Shown in pieces: positions 35,425 to 44,429 of a stretch of 64,000 nucleotides of DNA. A model generated the notes under the pieces. The model made no database searches. It worked only from the letters and a program-made list of their open reading frames with translations, and was not told where the DNA came from. Origin of the DNA: Bacillota bacterium (GTDB taxonomy: Bacteria > Bacillota > Clostridia > Tissierellales > Sedimentibacteraceae). The stretch covers positions 248,001 to 312,000 of the forward strand of contig JAEWJT010000017.1 of assembly GCA_023386345.1 (NCBI GenBank), in the 5' to 3' direction. A program made the translations under genes and the position numbers. Numbering within the stretch: position 1 is the stretch's first letter; each line of letters opens with the position of its first letter.

Positions 35425-36618
35425 TTATTTAGTTGCCTCCTTTGAAACTATACTAAATAATTTATTTAAGCTAAGCACGCCAGCACCCTCATCATATTGG
35501 CCTACTCCAATTCTTGTACAGTTCTCTATTAGTCTTTTTTTAGCTTCAAAATGCGTCATATTAGGTTTTTCCTGTAGCATAAGTGCAACTACACCTGAAA
35601 CTATTGGAGCGGACATTGATGTTCCTGTTAATGATGAATATCCCGCAACATCAGTATTTGATAATGATACTATATCAACACCAGGAGCTAACAAATCTGG
35701 CTTTTTGACCCTATCTCTTGTCGGGCCTCTGCTTGAAAATGATGGAATTGTTAAATTGCTTCCGTCAGATTCCTTTCTATCATCACAAGCTCCTACTGAT
35801 ATAACATGCCTGCTTGTTGAAGGCGATAATATACTCTTTGGATTAGGTCCATTATTACCTACAGCTGTTACTACAATGATACCATTTTCTATCGCTTTAT
35901 TTGCAGCTTTTACAAGCGGATCAAAGCGTTCTGAATATTGAGACGCTGTTCCAAGAGATAAATTCAATACTCTTGTCTTAAAGGTATTTTTAGTTTGTAT
36001 AACCCACTGTATTGCTGATAATATATCCGAAACCTTACCATTACCCTCATAGTCTAGCGCTTTTACTGACAAAATATTTGCTTCTGGTGCAATTCCTTTA
36101 TATTTTCCTTTTGATGATATACCATTTGATGCAACTAATCCTGAGATATGTGTGCCATGACCATTATCATCATAAGGCTTTTGCTTATTTTTAAGAAAAT
36201 CTTTAAATCCTACTATTCTACTGCTTGGATATGTTAAATCTCTGTGCATAATTATGCCTGTATCTATCATTGCAACAGTTATACCTTTTCCGGTAAGTGG
36301 AATAGAGCTTATTTTATCTACGCCTATTGTTTTTCCTGCTTTGTTGATTATACTGTGTATTCTTGAGTCATAAGAAATAAAATCTATATCTTCATGATTA
36401 TAGAATTTTTTAATTTGCTGTATATTCATGTCACAGGCAAAGCCGTTGACTATAGGAAGCTCATATTTAATCCGTTTTGAAAGCGTTGCAACATTGCTTT
36501 TGCTATATGCTTTTTCACTTTTAAGACTGACAATAACAGGAATACTGTCAGTTCTATTTGAATTTATAATTGATTGTATAAAGGGGCAGGTCTTTATATA
36601 CCCATTGATATTTTCCAT
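35425..36618 (-). CDS. Subtilisin-like serine protease (S8)
   Basis: A 397-residue subtilase with the catalytic triad in IDTGI (Asp, near 116), NGHGTHISG (His, near 151) and TGTSMSAPIVSG (Ser, near 333). The oxyanion Asn is in AVGNNGPNP. The first 90 residues form an I9-like propeptide. No signal peptide is apparent, which fits the intracellular or non-classically released clostridial subtilases. The start ATG lies about 12 bases after AAAGGA. It is convergent with the XRE gene and divergent from walR. Confidence 0.9.
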   Translation of the reverse strand: MENINGYIKTCPFIQSIINSNRTDSIPVIVSLKSEKAYSKSNVATLSKRIKYELPIVNGFACDMNIQQIKKFYNHEDIDFISYDSRIHSIINKAGKTIGVDKISSIPLTGKGITVAMIDTGIIMHRDLTYPSSRIVGFKDFLKNKQKPYDDNGHGTHISGLVASNGISSKGKYKGIAPEANILSVKALDYEGNGKVSDILSAIQWVIQTKNTFKTRVLNLSLGTASQYSERFDPLVKAANKAIENGIIVVTAVGNNGPNPKSILSPSTSRHVISVGACDDRKESDGSNLTIPSFSSRGPTRDRVKKPDLLAPGVDIVSLSNTDVAGYSSLTGTSMSAPIVSGVVALMLQEKPNMTHFEAKKRLIENCTRIGVGQYDEGAGVLSLNKLFSIVSKEATK

Positions 36619-36767
36619 TCTATGTCACATTCCTTTCCGCTCTATTATCTTCTCATATCAATTTATGCAGAAAGGCAATTGTTGGTGTTAAAATAAAAAA
36701 AATAGTGTAATTTATTCTCAAATAATGTATAATGGGTTTAATAAACGATTACTGGAGGAATATATTT

Positions 36768-37460
36768 ATGGATGAAAAAATTTTAGTAGTTGATGACGAG
36801 AGACCGATAGCAGAAATTATAAAATACAATTTAAAAAAAGAAGGCTTTGATGTAAAAACTGTATATGACGGAGAAGAAGCCATAAAAGCAGTTCATGAAA
36901 TGAAGCCTGATCTTATAGTACTAGATGTTATGCTTCCTAAGAAAAATGGCTTTGAGGTGTTAAAGGAGCTAAGAATGGAATATGTCATGCCTATACTTAT
37001 GCTAACTGCAAAGGAAGAGGAAAATGATAGAATTACAGGGCTTGAGCTTGGAGCTGACGATTATATAGTTAAACCGTTTAGCAACAAAGAACTAATCGCT
37101 AGAGTTAAGGCAAATCTAAGAAGGGTTAGACTTTCAACAGTAGAAGAAGAAATGAAATTTAAAATAACTCAGATTGGCAAATTAGAAATTAATTTAAACA
37201 CCTATGAAGTTTCAAAAAATAACAAAGTTATTGATTTGACAAACAGAGAATTTGATTTATTAAAATATTTTATTCAAAATCCAGATAAAACCTTTGACAG
37301 AGAGCATTTGTTAAAAGCTGTTTGGGATTGGGAATACGGTGATTTAAGAACTGTAGATGTAACTATAAGAAGATTAAGAGAAAAGATAGAAACAGAAGAT
37401 GACAAATATATAATAACCAAGCGAGGATTAGGATATTACTTTAAAAGTCAGCAGGCTTAG
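36768..37460 (+). CDS. walR: WalR-like OmpR family response regulator
   Basis: A 230-residue regulator. The receiver has KILVVDDERPIAEI, the phospho-acceptor Asp in DLIVLDVMLPKKNG (near 53) and the Lys in DYIVKPFSNKEL (near 103). The winged helix is the OmpR type (LTNREFDLLKYFI, TVDVTIRRLREKIE). WalR is the essential wall-metabolism regulator of Firmicutes. The ATG at 36768 follows TGGAGG. The identity as WalR rests on the downstream walK, yycH and yycI genes. Confidence 0.92.
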   Translation: MDEKILVVDDERPIAEIIKYNLKKEGFDVKTVYDGEEAIKAVHEMKPDLIVLDVMLPKKNGFEVLKELRMEYVMPILMLTAKEEENDRITGLELGADDYIVKPFSNKELIARVKANLRRVRLSTVEEEMKFKITQIGKLEINLNTYEVSKNNKVIDLTNREFDLLKYFIQNPDKTFDREHLLKAVWDWEYGDLRTVDVTIRRLREKIETEDDKYIITKRGLGYYFKSQQA

Positions 37461-37464
37461 AAAG

Positions 37465-37545
37465 ATGAAAAATAATGAAAGGATAAGTGCTGGGTTCATG
37501 CACAAATACTTATTTGTGTTACTCGTGTAATTAGTGCATGGACAT
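37465..37545 (+). repeat. Second copy of the micro-ORF repeat (before walK)
   Basis: Begins four bases after the walR stop. Its first 24 bases (ATGAAAAATAATGAAAGGATAAGT, given as ATGAAAAATAATGAAAGG plus ATAAGT) are identical to 34863-34886, and its end GTGTAATTAGTGCATGG matches GTGTAATAGGTGCATGG of the first copy. Read as protein it gives 21 codons (MKNNERISAG...) and needs a frameshift to reach the shared AW ending. It also contains an inverted repeat GTTCATGCAC / GTGCATGGAC. Confidence 0.6.
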
Positions 37546-37567
37546 TACTGAAGAAGGAAAACAAAAA

Positions 37568-39358
37568 ATGTTTAAAAGTATCAGATGGAGATTGGTATTA
37601 ATATATTTTCTATTAACACTTCTTACTATGACGGTGGTTGGTTTTTTTATTGTTACTCAATCTGAAAAAATTCAGTTGGATGTAAATTCAAAAGATATAA
37701 GGGCGAGAGTTAGCTCTATTTATGCCTCGTCAAATGCAATGCAGATTGATAATTGGTCAAATAATATTGAAAATATAGAGAACAATGTGATAAACGGCAT
37801 ACAGCTTGGATATAGCGATAATATTTATGTGATTTTAGACAATGAAAAAAAGACTGTTATAGCATCAAGTGTTTTAGGATTTGGGAAACACAGTGCATAC
37901 AGCAGCGATAGAATTAATAGTGAGATATTAGTAAAATCAATGAGTGGAGAGCCAGTAGAAACAATAGTAGTCAATGAGCTTGATAATACACATATAAGAC
38001 ATATTTCTTATCCTCTTAAAAATAGCAGCGGAGATATAAAAGGATATATTTATTTGACAAGTGATATAAGTTACATAAATGATACAATTTCTCAAACTAG
38101 GGATATGTTTATGCGAGCGACAGCGGTAGCGCTTTTTGTAACGATAATTTTTGGATTTATTATGTCTAAAAGTATCACAGGGCCTATAAAGACCTTGACT
38201 GTTAAAGCAAGACAAATGTCTCAAGGTGATTTTAACCAAAAGGTTGAAATTAAGTCTGATGACGAAATAGGACATCTTGGTAAAATGTTTAACTTTTTAA
38301 CTGATGAACTAGAAACAAATATGTCAAAGTTAAACCAAGAGAAAAGCAAGATAGAGACCACCTTGACTTATATGGCAGATGGAGTATTGACAGTAGATAA
38401 AAATGGAAACATTATTCATATAAATCCTGTTGCAAAAAGAATTTTATCTGTAAGAAGTAGAGATGTTCTTTATGACCAGATTATTTCGAGAAAAACTCAC
38501 GACCTTTATTTGGATAAATTAGAGGAAAACAAGTGGAATGGGACTCATATATTAGAAACAGAAAAGGAAACTTATAAGATTGATTATGCACCATTTATGG
38601 ATGGTCAAAATCAAATTGGCGGTGTTATTTTGGTATTTAAAAATATTACCGAGCAGCATAGACTTGATAGACAGCAAAAAGAATTTGTGGCAAATGTATC
38701 GCATGAATTGAAAACTCCTATTACTACTATAAAAAGCTATACTGAAACATTGCTAGAGGGAGCTTTGGATGAAAAAGAACTAGCTATCGATTTCTTAAAA
38801 ACAATCAATAGTGAAAGCGATAGAATGTCGCGTTTGGTAAGTGATTTGCTGAAATTATCAAGAATGGACCATGAAAAGGCAATTTGGACTAAGGAAAAAA
38901 TCAGTATAAATGATATAATTAAGGATAGCTGTTCAAAACTTATCTTACAAGCAAAGAGTAAAAAAATAAAATTAAATTGCAGCTATGACAACAGAAATTC
39001 AAATGTTTTATTTGATAAAGACGGACTTGAGCAGATACTTTTAAATATTATTGGAAATGCTATTAAATATACTCCAGAGCATGGTGAGGTAAGTGTAGGT
39101 ATCTCAGCAGAAACGAGCAAGGTTGTCGTGACTATAAAGGATACTGGTATCGGAATTCCTAAGGATGATTTAAACCATGTGTTTGAGAGATTTTATAGGG
39201 TTGATAAGGCGCGTACTAGGCAAATGGGTGGCACTGGCTTAGGGCTTTCGATTGCTGAGCAAATAGCAAAGGCACATGACAGTACAATAGAAATTAACAG
39301 TGAACTTCATGTTGGAACTACAGTTACTATAAGTATGCCAAAATTATTAAAAGGTTAA
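37568..39358 (+). CDS. walK: WalK-like sensor histidine kinase
   Basis: A 596-residue kinase with membrane segment 1 (about 8-30), an extracellular PAS-like region (about 31-170), membrane segment 2 (about 178-198), HAMP (about 200-250), an internal PAS (about 255-355) and the kinase core. The phospho-His is in FVANVSHELKTPITT (near 376), and ATP-lid motifs are NAIKYTPE, DTGIGIPK and GGTGLGLSI. This order is the WalK architecture. The ATG at 37568 follows GAAGAAGGA. It controls WalR in response to wall state. Confidence 0.92.
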   Translation: MFKSIRWRLVLIYFLLTLLTMTVVGFFIVTQSEKIQLDVNSKDIRARVSSIYASSNAMQIDNWSNNIENIENNVINGIQLGYSDNIYVILDNEKKTVIASSVLGFGKHSAYSSDRINSEILVKSMSGEPVETIVVNELDNTHIRHISYPLKNSSGDIKGYIYLTSDISYINDTISQTRDMFMRATAVALFVTIIFGFIMSKSITGPIKTLTVKARQMSQGDFNQKVEIKSDDEIGHLGKMFNFLTDELETNMSKLNQEKSKIETTLTYMADGVLTVDKNGNIIHINPVAKRILSVRSRDVLYDQIISRKTHDLYLDKLEENKWNGTHILETEKETYKIDYAPFMDGQNQIGGVILVFKNITEQHRLDRQQKEFVANVSHELKTPITTIKSYTETLLEGALDEKELAIDFLKTINSESDRMSRLVSDLLKLSRMDHEKAIWTKEKISINDIIKDSCSKLILQAKSKKIKLNCSYDNRNSNVLFDKDGLEQILLNIIGNAIKYTPEHGEVSVGISAETSKVVVTIKDTGIGIPKDDLNHVFERFYRVDKARTRQMGGTGLGLSIAEQIAKAHDSTIEINSELHVGTTVTISMPKLLKG

Positions 39359-39372
39359 AAATTGGAGCTATT

Positions 39373-40758
39373 ATGAAAACAGTAAAAAATTTGTTACTAT
39401 TTTTTATGGTTATATTATCTATATATTTAAGCTCTCAGGTATGGCTACAGCTACCTGATTTTTTGCCGTTCGATAAAAATAGTTCTACAGAAAACTTAGA
39501 TAATCAGCAAGACATAGATAAAAAAGTTTGGGAGCTAGTAAGACCTCACAAATATATGATAAGAGAGGATGATAGTTTAAGAGAAATTCATGTAGAAGAT
39601 GAAGCCTTGCTGTGGCAAAATGCTTTGACAAGTTTAGAAACAGCATTAAAAAATCTTTCAGAAAGTCAATCAAACTTGTTTGCAGGCGAATTTTGTCCAG
39701 GCGATTATATTGCTATGGAGTTTGAAAATAAAATTCCTACAGAAATTTTTATTGGAAAATTTAAAGTCAACAAGGATATTATAAAGAATAATAAAATGCG
39801 TAATATTAAAAAAATATTTTTTAGGCTTAATGATCCTAACATCATATATTTATTTAATGGCGACTCTACAGTTATGATAAAAAGTTCTAAGATAGATAAT
39901 TCAGAAATATATAAAAATCTTAAAGATATAAAAGAATCTGAATATTTATTATATAAGCAAGATATTGAAATTGATGGAGAAAAAGTGCCTATTCCTATTC
40001 CGGATATAAGGACAGCACTAAACCCTGTGTTTGTTAAATCGGAGCTTGATATAAAGGATAAAAAGACAATAGAAGCCATAGCAAAGGACTATTTTAAAAA
40101 TACCTTTGATTATGTTAGAAGGTCTGAGGATATTGAGGGAGATATAAGTTATGTTTATAAAAATGAAAAAGTACTTAAAATCAGCCCTGATGGTTTATTA
40201 GATTTCTTTAATTCAAATATAGACATCGAAAGCAATAGTAATGTTTATCAAGGATTTCTTTCTGCTATTAAATTTGCTTCTAGCTTTTTAAATTTTCATG
40301 CTGATATGTATTTGAGCGATGTACAATCTATTCAGTACGAGAGGAATTTTGCATACAACTTCATATTCACATACAGAATTAAGAATAAACCAATATTTTT
40401 CAGTAAGATTAGAGAGATTGCAGCATTAGAGGTTAAGGTGATTGGAGACAGCGTTGTTTCATACAAAAGACTTATTAGAGATTTAGATACTGAGCAAGAC
40501 AGCGAAATGGAAGAAGTAAAAATCATGTCTTTTGAAGAAGTTTTAAAAAAACAGGTTATTAGAAATGAAGATGAAGAGGAAAGCAATACTCTAAGAGTTA
40601 TAGATAAATCAATGATTAAAGATATAAGTAATGTGTATCTTGCCTACTATGACTATGCAAGAAATCCTAAGGCGCAGCAATTAATAGTAGTTTGGGTCGT
40701 TCAAATCAAGGATAAAACATATGTATTTAATGCTATAAGAGGCAGCTTGCTAGAGTAA
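39373..40758 (+). CDS. yycH: YycH-like WalK accessory protein
   Basis: A 461-residue protein with one N-terminal membrane segment (about 5-22, LLLFFMVILSIYLSSQVWL) and a long extracellular part. Position directly after walK, size and topology match YycH/WalH, which binds WalK in the membrane and tunes its activity. Sequence conservation in the family is low, so assignment leans on context. It starts 14 bases after walK and ends 16 bases before yycI. Confidence 0.8.
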   Translation: MKTVKNLLLFFMVILSIYLSSQVWLQLPDFLPFDKNSSTENLDNQQDIDKKVWELVRPHKYMIREDDSLREIHVEDEALLWQNALTSLETALKNLSESQSNLFAGEFCPGDYIAMEFENKIPTEIFIGKFKVNKDIIKNNKMRNIKKIFFRLNDPNIIYLFNGDSTVMIKSSKIDNSEIYKNLKDIKESEYLLYKQDIEIDGEKVPIPIPDIRTALNPVFVKSELDIKDKKTIEAIAKDYFKNTFDYVRRSEDIEGDISYVYKNEKVLKISPDGLLDFFNSNIDIESNSNVYQGFLSAIKFASSFLNFHADMYLSDVQSIQYERNFAYNFIFTYRIKNKPIFFSKIREIAALEVKVIGDSVVSYKRLIRDLDTEQDSEMEEVKIMSFEEVLKKQVIRNEDEEESNTLRVIDKSMIKDISNVYLAYYDYARNPKAQQLIVVWVVQIKDKTYVFNAIRGSLLE

Positions 40759-40774
40759 AGGAAGGAATTTAAAG

Positions 40775-41641
40775 ATGGATTGGAATAAATCTTACAATAT
40801 TTTAATAGTTGCATTTTTAATAGTTAATATAATCTTGTTTAGTTTTATCTATTTTTCTAAAAATGCTAATTTGGACTATGATTTGAAAGAAAAGGAAGAG
40901 TTTTTAAAAAGTGTAAAAACAATTTTAGGGCAAAAGGGAATAAGTATATCCTGTGAAGTTCCAAGTAAAATTTATGAAGCGCCATTTTTAGAGCTAGAAT
41001 ATGATACCATACAACCAAGCGAAGAGCTTGTTGAAAAATTTATAGGTCAATTCAATGGACCTATAAATGAAGAAATATTAATGTACAAAAGTGAATCAGA
41101 GGCTGTTGAAATAGAGGGAATGAAAAAAATCATATATTATAATAATGCTCTTAATACTCTTGAAGTGCCGAAAGAGCTTAGTGACAGTACTTTGCTTAAT
41201 AGTGCTGAAGCACAAAAGATAATAAATGATTTTTGTACAGAGAAAAATATAGACTTGACTGGATTTACTAAAATATGTGAATCTAGTGATCATAATCTTA
41301 AGCGTGTTAAATTTGTTGAAAAATATAAAGGATATAATTTAGAAAATTCATATATAGAATTTGTTATTATGAAGGGTCGTGTTTATGTCTTTAAAATGCA
41401 GAAGGTAGCTCGAATAAATGAAAGAGCAAATATAAAATCAATATCAGCGGCTGAAGCTATTTTAAGACTTATGACATTTGATGATATTAGTAACAAAGAG
41501 ATTACAGATATACAAATATGCTATTATACAAAAGAAGATGAAGACTTTAAAAATAAAAATTCCATAAGCACAGATTTAATTTGGAAGGTAATTTTTAATG
41601 ATAATACGTATGTTTATCTTGTTAGCGAGGAACTAAAATAA
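40775..41641 (+). CDS. yycI: YycI-like WalK accessory protein
   Basis: A 288-residue protein beginning MDWNKSYNILIVAFLIVNII, the typical YycI N terminus (Met-Asp-Trp then one membrane segment). The outer part (about 30-288) has the alternating pattern of the YycI/YycH fold. YycI and YycH form a complex with WalK and modulate it. The gene closes the walRK-yycHI operon; walJ and htrA, which usually follow, are elsewhere in the window. Confidence 0.87.
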   Translation: MDWNKSYNILIVAFLIVNIILFSFIYFSKNANLDYDLKEKEEFLKSVKTILGQKGISISCEVPSKIYEAPFLELEYDTIQPSEELVEKFIGQFNGPINEEILMYKSESEAVEIEGMKKIIYYNNALNTLEVPKELSDSTLLNSAEAQKIINDFCTEKNIDLTGFTKICESSDHNLKRVKFVEKYKGYNLENSYIEFVIMKGRVYVFKMQKVARINERANIKSISAAEAILRLMTFDDISNKEITDIQICYYTKEDEDFKNKNSISTDLIWKVIFNDNTYVYLVSEELK

Positions 41642-41671
41642 TTAATTATTGAGGAATGGAATAATTTGTAG

Positions 41672-41726
41672 TTGCAAAATAATAAAAAAAATAGTATATT
41701 ATTATAGTGTCTATCTTAAGATAGAC
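41672..41726 (+). promoter_or_regulatory. murA promoter with 18-bp palindromic operator
   Basis: TTGCAA (41672-41677), a 17-base spacer and TATATT (41695-41700) form a promoter. A perfect 18-bp palindrome GTCTATCTTAAGATAGAC (41709-41726) starts where transcription should begin, so a bound repressor would block murA. Confidence 0.6.
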
Positions 41727-41777
41727 TACTGTTGATTAAAAATTAATACTGACTAATATAAAGGAATGAGTGTTTAA

Positions 41778-43034
41778 ATGTCAAATTTTTTAATAGAGGG
41801 TGGGGTAAAGCTAAGGGGCAAGGTTAATATTGGTGGTTTTAAAAATGCCGCTCTTGCAATAATACCATCTGCAATTTTATGTAAGGAAAAGTGTATTATC
41901 GAAAATGTTCCAGCAATAGAGGATGTAAATGTCTTTAAAGAAATACTTAGCAATGTTGGAGCTAAAGTTGTAATGCTTGATGAAACAACAATGGAGATAG
42001 ATTCTTCAGCTGTAAAAGAAATTAGTATGTCACAATTCTCACCAAAAAATATAAGAGCTTCTTATTATATGTGGGGAGTAGGCTTAGGAAGATTTAAAAA
42101 AGTGACTACACCTTTTCCAGGAGGCTGCAATATTGGGGCGAGAAAATTTGATTATCATATAAAGGGTTTTGAAGCTTTGGGAGCAAAGGTAGAGGTTTCC
42201 GGAGATCAAACTATTAGTTTTTCTGCAGAAAAGTTGATAGGCAATAGAATTTATTTAGATTTTGCGAGCGTTGGAGCTACAATAAACATAATGCTTGCTG
42301 CAGTTTATGCTGAAGGCAGAACTACAATTGAAAATGCGGCAAAGGAACCACATATAGTTGATACAGCAAACTTTTTAAATGCCATGGGAGCTGATATCAA
42401 AGGAGCCGGAACAGATGTAATAAGAATAAATGGAGTTTCAGAGTTAAGAGGATGTACATATAGTGTTATACCGGATCAAATAGAAGCAGGAACATACATG
42501 CTTGCAGCAGCAGCTACTAAGGGTGATATAATAATAGACGGAATTATACCTAAGCATTTAGAGCCTATAACTGCAAAGCTTGAAGAAATGGGAATGCGAA
42601 TAGAAGAATATGGAGACTCGCTGAGAGTTTTCCATGAAAAAGAGCTAGAGCCAGTAAATATAAAAACTTTACCATATCCAGGATTTCCGACAGACCTTCA
42701 ACAGCCGATGGCTGTGCTTCTATCTTCGCTAAACGGAGATAGCATAATAGAAGAAAGTGTGTTTGAAAGTAGATTTAATTATGTAGATGAGCTAAGAAAA
42801 ATGGGAGCTGAAATAGATGTAAATGATAGAATAGCAAAAATCAGAGGTAAAGGATCTTTGACTGGAGCGTCTGTTAATGCAGCTGATTTAAGAGCAGGAG
42901 CTGCTCTTATAATTGCCGGCTTAGTTGCTAAGGGTGTAACTGAGATAAATGAAATTCATCATATAGATAGAGGATATGAAAATATAGAAAATAAATTTAT
43001 GAACCTCGGTGCGAGAATAAAGAGGGTAAAATAA
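41778..43034 (+). CDS. murA: UDP-N-acetylglucosamine 1-carboxyvinyltransferase MurA
   Basis: A 418-residue enolpyruvyl transferase, first committed step of peptidoglycan synthesis. The catalytic Cys is in FPGGCNIGARKFDYH (near 116), so fosfomycin sensitivity through this residue is expected. Other motifs are NFLIEGGVKLRGKVNIGG at the N terminus and DRGYENIENKF near the end. Firmicutes often carry two MurA forms; position next to spoIID/spoIIID resembles the sporulation-neighbour murA of Bacillus and Clostridium. A terminator overlaps the stop codon. Confidence 0.94.
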   Translation: MSNFLIEGGVKLRGKVNIGGFKNAALAIIPSAILCKEKCIIENVPAIEDVNVFKEILSNVGAKVVMLDETTMEIDSSAVKEISMSQFSPKNIRASYYMWGVGLGRFKKVTTPFPGGCNIGARKFDYHIKGFEALGAKVEVSGDQTISFSAEKLIGNRIYLDFASVGATINIMLAAVYAEGRTTIENAAKEPHIVDTANFLNAMGADIKGAGTDVIRINGVSELRGCTYSVIPDQIEAGTYMLAAAATKGDIIIDGIIPKHLEPITAKLEEMGMRIEEYGDSLRVFHEKELEPVNIKTLPYPGFPTDLQQPMAVLLSSLNGDSIIEESVFESRFNYVDELRKMGAEIDVNDRIAKIRGKGSLTGASVNAADLRAGAALIIAGLVAKGVTEINEIHHIDRGYENIENKFMNLGARIKRVK

Positions 43035-43060
43035 AAAAGACAGGGAAACCTGTCTTTTTT
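43033..43060. terminator. Bidirectional terminator between murA and spoIIID
   Basis: AAAAAAGACAGG, GAAA tetraloop, CCTGTCTTTTTT: a perfect 12-bp stem. It overlaps both the murA stop (43032-43034) and the end of the convergent spoIIID stop codon. Confidence 0.95.
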
Positions 43061-43328
43061 ATAAATTTGCCACATCTTGGTCTAGTTCTTTGTATTTTAG
43101 ACGTGTAGCTTTTCCTCCCCTAATATGCCTTTCAGATTTGTTTTTCAACAAAATCTTCTTCACATCATTTGCAATTGGAGGACTTATTTTTGGAAGTCTT
43201 TCGGTTACATCTTTATGGACTGTGCTTTTACTAACACCAAATTTTTTCGCAGTTTGTCTTACTGTAGACTCAGTATTTATAATAAACTCAGCTATTTCCA
43301 TTGCTCTTTTTTCTATGTAATCTTTCAT
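43059..43328 (-). CDS. spoIIID: Sporulation transcriptional regulator SpoIIID
   Basis: An 89-residue DNA-binding protein. The helix-turn-helix TVRQTAKKFGVSKSTVHKDV (about 22-41) and KSERHIRGGKATRLKYK are diagnostic. SpoIIID acts in the mother cell under sigma E and tunes the switch to sigma K. The ATG at 43328 is chosen because GGAGG lies just upstream; an earlier ATG at 43340 overlaps that site. It is 94 bases downstream of the SpoIIQ-like gene on the same strand. Confidence 0.95.
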   Translation of the reverse strand: MKDYIEKRAMEIAEFIINTESTVRQTAKKFGVSKSTVHKDVTERLPKISPPIANDVKKILLKNKSERHIRGGKATRLKYKELDQDVANL

Positions 43329-43422
43329 ATTTACCTCCATGCTTATATAATCTCCTTTTGAAGATATTAATATGCCCCATTTTTTAATTCATATGCTTAA
43401 TTATTTGATAATAGAACAGATT

Positions 43423-44136
43423 TTACTCTGCATAATATGAACTTGGGTCATAATTTTTCCCTTTTACTATGATTTCATAATGAAGATGAGGAACATCCGA
43501 TGTCTCAATATTTTCTACTACTCCTAGAGTTCCTATTTTTTGACCTTTCTTCACTTTGTCTCCAACATTTACTGCACTACTTGATAGACAGCTGTAAAGA
43601 GTTAAAATATCATCTCCATGATTTATTACAATTTCAACACCCATTGTACTATCTTTATTTACCTTTTCAATTGTACCATCATAAGAAGAACATACATTTA
43701 AGTCGCCACTTGCTTGGATATCTATACCTTGGTGGGTTCTCCACTCTTCTATAGCTTCAAAATAAAGTAATTCCTTTATATTAAACTCTCGAGATATTTT
43801 TCCCTGAATAGGTTTAGCAAATGACTCTAACTTGCCTTTTTGAGATTCCTCATTACTTTTGTCTTTGTTGTCTAAAGCTTTTTGATAATCATCCATTGTT
43901 TTTTTAACGTAGTCCTTATAAGGGTCTTCAGTTGTTGCATTTATAGAATTTGGATTCTTGCTATCATCCTTTGCTATATTATTATTCTTATCTTTAGTAT
44001 ATTTCCATATTATTGCTGTCGAAATCAAGCAAATACACAGAGCAACAATAAAAAAATTTGTATTTTTATTTTTCATGCTCTTAAAAAACTTTATAAATTG
44101 CACTTTCATTTTATTAAAAAAATTATTTTGTTTCAT
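43423..44136 (-). CDS. spoIIQ: SpoIIQ-like M23 (LytM) peptidase
   Basis: A 237-residue membrane protein. A basic N terminus and one membrane segment (about 28-45) precede a coiled stretch and an M23 domain (about 105-235). Zinc ligands are complete: His135 and Asp139 (THQGID), plus His217 and His219 (PHLHYE), with His173 in INHGD. Bacillus SpoIIQ lacks the first His, whereas clostridial SpoIIQ is an active-type LytM; this one looks active. In sporulation it forms the engulfment bridge with SpoIIIAH. Position between spoIID and spoIIID supports the name. Confidence 0.88.
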   Translation of the reverse strand: MKQNNFFNKMKVQFIKFFKSMKNKNTNFFIVALCICLISTAIIWKYTKDKNNNIAKDDSKNPNSINATTEDPYKDYVKKTMDDYQKALDNKDKSNEESQKGKLESFAKPIQGKISREFNIKELLYFEAIEEWRTHQGIDIQASGDLNVCSSYDGTIEKVNKDSTMGVEIVINHGDDILTLYSCLSSSAVNVGDKVKKGQKIGTLGVVENIETSDVPHLHYEIIVKGKNYDPSSYYAE

Positions 44137-44275
44137 TTCCTACCTACTTTCCTTTCTTAGAAGCCTTTTATACTAATATTTTATATAAAATTGCCATAAA
44201 ATTAATATTATAGCTTTTTTATTTTTTAATAGCATTTCCATATTTTTTTATAATATACATTTAAGCTCTGAATTA

Positions 44276-44350
44276 TTATGTCCATGCTCTGATTGCGTAT
44301 AATGTTATGAAAAACTTGTGCACGGACTCGGTATATATTCTTTCTTTATT
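44276..44350 (-). repeat. Third, diverged copy of the micro-ORF repeat
   Basis: Read on the minus strand this aligns with 37473-37545: GAAAG..ATA..., CGTGCACAA against CATGCACAA, and AGAGCATGGACAT against TAGTGCATGGACAT. The frame gives NKERIYTES...IRAWT then stop, without a start codon. Many differences to the second copy are transitions. It lies about 130 bases upstream of the SpoIIQ-like gene, in the same relative direction as the other copies. Confidence 0.45.
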
Positions 44351-44429
44351 TATAATTTTTAAACCTCAAGTTCTATTTTGAAAAAAAAAAAATATAATTT
44401 AAAAACAGAGTTTAAAAGGAGACAAGTTA

